Part shown: positions 6,623 through 6,911 of the stretch, piece by piece
Layout of the letters: each line of letters begins with the position of its first letter
Position numbering within the stretch: position 1 is the first letter of the stretch
Assembly (NCBI GenBank): GCA_031283015.1
Contig: JAITCQ010000055.1
Span: 1-6,911 of the forward strand
DNA length: 6,911 nt
Direction of reading: 5' to 3'
Source: Candidatus Methanoplasma sp.
GTDB taxonomy: Archaea; Thermoplasmatota; Thermoplasmata; Methanomassiliicoccales; Methanomethylophilaceae
Program-made: the position numbers and the translations under genes
Notes under the pieces: generated by a model
Told to the model about the DNA's origin: nothing
What the model saw: only the letters and a program-made list of their open reading frames with translations
The model's database searches: none

Positions 6623-6644
6623 TGCGCGCGCGTTACATCAATCA

Positions 6645-6884
6645 ATGGCAGTCATAGACATCAGGATAGACCTAAAGAAGGGCGTGGCGGACCCGGAAGG
6701 AAGCAATACCAAGAAAACACTCGAATCCCTCGGATTTGAGGGAGTGATCGACGTAAAGGCGGTCAAGGTCTTCGAGATAACCTTGGACATGTCGGCCGAA
6801 GAGGCAAAGAAGTGCGGAGAGGAGATGTGCAGGAAGCTCCTGGCGAACCCGGTGATACAGAGTTTCAGCGTTACCGTGAGATGA
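6645..6884 (+). CDS. purS: Phosphoribosylformylglycinamidine synthase, PurS subunit
   Basis: A 79-residue protein, the usual PurS length. PurS is the small dimeric subunit that links PurL and PurQ in the multi-subunit FGAM synthetase. The complex converts FGAR, glutamine and ATP to FGAM in the fourth step of purine synthesis. The family pattern is clear: a first strand IDIRIDLKKG (4-13), then DPEG (17-20), TLESLGF (25-31), KVFEITLD (41-48) and the conserved LLANPVI (65-71) near the end. The reading frame is open upstream to 6510, but that part runs through the trmI tail and gap with no PurS-like sequence, so ATG at 6645 is chosen. It is followed after 4 bp by a probable purQ. Confidence 0.92.
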   Translation: MAVIDIRIDLKKGVADPEGSNTKKTLESLGFEGVIDVKAVKVFEITLDMSAEEAKKCGEEMCRKLLANPVIQSFSVTVR

Positions 6885-6888
6885 ACAG

Positions 6889-6911
6889 ATGTCCGAAAAA
6901 GGATTGATTGT
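6889..6911 (+). CDS. purQ: Probable start of purQ (FGAM synthetase glutaminase subunit), cut by the window end
   Basis: Only the first seven codons and two bases are present, reading MSEKGLI. The identity rests mainly on position: it starts 4 bp after purS, and purQ commonly follows purS. The hydrophobic start also suits the first beta strand of a class I glutaminase domain. A purL gene is the main alternative. Confidence 0.45.

Noticed and set aside
6510..6644. Longer N-terminal version of PurS starting at 6510.
   Set aside because: The extension overlaps the trmI end and is rich in Arg and Gly with no PurS similarity; the family starts at the ATG at 6645.
6607..6657. A 16-codon open frame starting at ATG 6607.
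   Set aside because: It overlaps the purS promoter and start, has no ribosome binding site and resembles nothing known.

Overview
This window looks like a piece of an archaeal chromosome packed with housekeeping genes. Pantoate kinase, archaeal-type CoaBC, a DUF357 protein, a UPF0292-like Toprim domain, archaeal TrmI and archaeal/eukaryote-type ProRS point to Archaea. The moderately GC-rich coding sequence, AT-rich promoters that look leaderless, and the use of TGA for every stop codon would fit a Thermoplasmata lineage such as Methanomassiliicoccales. That placement is an inference and no marker here proves it.

Layout: (1) 8-3083, plus strand: a tightly packed three-gene operon. It encodes a Toprim-thymidylate kinase fusion, CoaBC and pantoate kinase, and the gene junctions are 4-bp ATGA overlaps. 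It supplies dTDP for DNA synthesis and two enzymes of archaeal coenzyme A synthesis; the phosphopantothenate synthetase that acts between them is not in the window. (2) 3067-3360, minus strand: a small DUF357 gene whose 3' end overlaps the pantoate kinase gene by 17 bp. (3) 3361-3493: a 133-bp divergent promoter region with a TATA-like element for each direction and an inverted repeat over the prs TATA box. (4) 3494-6544, plus strand: prs (PRPP synthase), proS (prolyl-tRNA synthetase) and trmI (tRNA m1A methyltransferase), separated by about 5 bp and probably co-transcribed. (5) 6545-6644: a 100-bp gap with a TATA-like box. (6) 6645 to the end: purS, then the first codons of what is probably purQ, two subunits of FGAM synthetase in purine synthesis, a pathway that begins from PRPP.

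I see no mobile elements, CRISPR arrays, RNA genes, defence genes or undescribed multi-gene system. The points most worth a second look are the Toprim-Tmk fusion and its AT-rich junction, the missing bacterial-type catalytic residues in the CoaC half of CoaBC, the unusual C-terminus of ProRS, the identical TATA-to-start spacing of three promoters, and the exclusive use of TGA stops.
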